Shown here piece by piece: positions 13,079 through 13,583 of a DNA stretch of 13,583 bases. The notes below the pieces were generated by a model. It worked only from the letters and a program-made list of their open reading frames with translations, did no database searches and was not told where the DNA came from. Position 1 is the stretch's first letter. Every line of letters starts with the position of its first letter. The translations under genes were made by a program, and so were the position numbers. The stretch comes from Kmv42 sp040757455 (GTDB lineage Bacteria; Nitrospirota; Thermodesulfovibrionia; Thermodesulfovibrionales; SM23-35): contig JBFLXE010000070.1 in the NCBI GenBank assembly GCA_040757455.1, positions 1 to 13,583 on the forward strand, given 5' to 3'.

Positions 13079-13583
13079 TCAAGCTCTGATTTCGACCATC
13101 TTATCCAGAATGGCATCGGCAACAGAGTCTTTGCTCATCAGGGGCAAATTTACTTGACCGTATTTGTCAATAATAATAACTTTATTGGTATCGACGTCAA
13201 ACCCTGAACCATCTTCAGTAACATCATTGAATACAATCATATCCATATTCTTTTCTCTCAATTTAGTCTTTACCCTTTCAATATTCTTTCCGGTCTCGGC
13301 AGCAAAACCGATAATAAATGGCCTATTTTCTCTCCTGCCAATTTCTTTCACTATATCGTGACTGCGTTTCAGCCTTAAAACCAGATCACCGGTTTTTTCA
13401 ATCTTTCTTCTGGAGGGTTTTTCGGGTTTGTAATCAGAAACAGCAGCAGACATTACGAATACGGTAGAGGAACCGATTTCTTTTTCCACCGCATCGAGCA
13501 TATCCGATGAGGTATTGACAGAAATGAATTTTATATTTTTAGGCGGAGTCAAGGACGAGGGACCGCTTATAAGCGTTACCTCT
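13079..13583 (-). CDS. coaBC: phosphopantothenoylcysteine synthetase domain of CoaBC (5' end outside window)
   Basis: The visible 167 residues are the C-terminal CoaB domain, which joins phosphopantothenate to cysteine with CTP in CoA synthesis. The frame is open to the window edge and begins EVTLISGPSS, the conserved end of the first CoaB Rossmann strand, so the apparent TTG start at 13552 is internal and the gene is cut by the window. Conserved blocks are AAVSDYKP (the AAVADY motif), DIVKEIG, IIGFAAET, DMIVFNDV, the GSGFDVDTNKV substrate loop and KDSVADAILD with the late lysine. Whether the N-terminal CoaC decarboxylase is fused, as in most bacteria, cannot be seen. It is the first visible gene of the string and ends 37 bases before the TPR gene. 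Confidence 0.93.
   Translation of the reverse strand, partial: EVTLISGPSSLTPPKNIKFISVNTSSDMLDAVEKEIGSSTVFVMSAAVSDYKPEKPSRRKIEKTGDLVLRLKRSHDIVKEIGRRENRPFIIGFAAETGKNIERVKTKLREKNMDMIVFNDVTEDGSGFDVDTNKVIIIDKYGQVNLPLMSKDSVADAILDKMVEIRA

Noticed and set aside
13042..13122. Longer TPR protein starting at the TTG (13122) or ATG (13116)
   Set aside because: The extra segment would overlap coaBC by up to 44 bases, is a Phe-rich stretch unlike the TPR body, and has no better ribosome sequence.
12723..13207. Several plus-strand open frames opposite the TPR and coaBC genes
   Set aside because: They are antisense shadows of clear minus-strand coding sequence with no domain or ribosome site.
1..13583. CRISPR array, tRNA, rRNA, or complete insertion sequence
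   Set aside because: No regularly spaced direct repeats, no tRNA-like cloverleaf with a CCA end, no rRNA signature and no transposase reading frame were seen by eye on either strand.

Overview
All protein genes in this 13.6 kb window that I can support lie on the minus strand, so the reading order is from high to low coordinates. The content is that of a free-living Gram-negative-type bacterium. Protein style (a roadblock/LC7 plus TPR pair, an efp-accB-accC block, a LeuT-like sodium symporter) suggests Nitrospirota or Desulfobacterota, but this is a low-confidence impression because there is no rRNA or other marker here.

Region 1 (13583 to 10114) is a housekeeping string: the 3' part of coaBC (coenzyme A synthesis), an acidic TPR protein, a roadblock/LC7 protein, aroQ (shikimate pathway) and an M24 aminopeptidase. 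Region 2 (9985 to 6909) follows a 128-base AT-rich gap with a plausible promoter. It holds efp, accB, accC and thiE; efp/accB and accC/thiE overlap by 1 and 4 bases.

Region 3 (6850 to 2512) holds a tandem universal stress protein, a LeuT-type sodium-coupled amino acid symporter, a 46-residue membrane protein whose start overlaps the symporter stop, a nitroreductase, and a phosphofructokinase that overlaps the nitroreductase by 4 bases. Spacing suggests one transcript.

Region 4 (2511 to 1) is more AT-rich by eye, has longer gaps, and carries an LsrF/DhnA-type class I aldolase-family enzyme and a zinc alcohol dehydrogenase. The aldolase gene has a good sigma-70-like promoter with a perfect 12-base palindrome between its -35 and -10 boxes. 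The two large gaps hold related palindromic repeats: a 143-base MITE-like element with terminal inverted repeats at 2306-2448 and a 48-base branched palindrome at 1281-1328. The start of a further gene may lie at 27 to 1.

I see no tRNA, rRNA, CRISPR array, complete insertion sequence or phage gene, and no clear new multi-gene system. The best leads are the hidden 46-residue partner of the symporter, the LeuT-like pocket with three changed residues, the TPR/roadblock pair, an EF-P with arginine at the modification site, a phosphofructokinase with a mixed phosphoryl-donor signature, and the repeat family.
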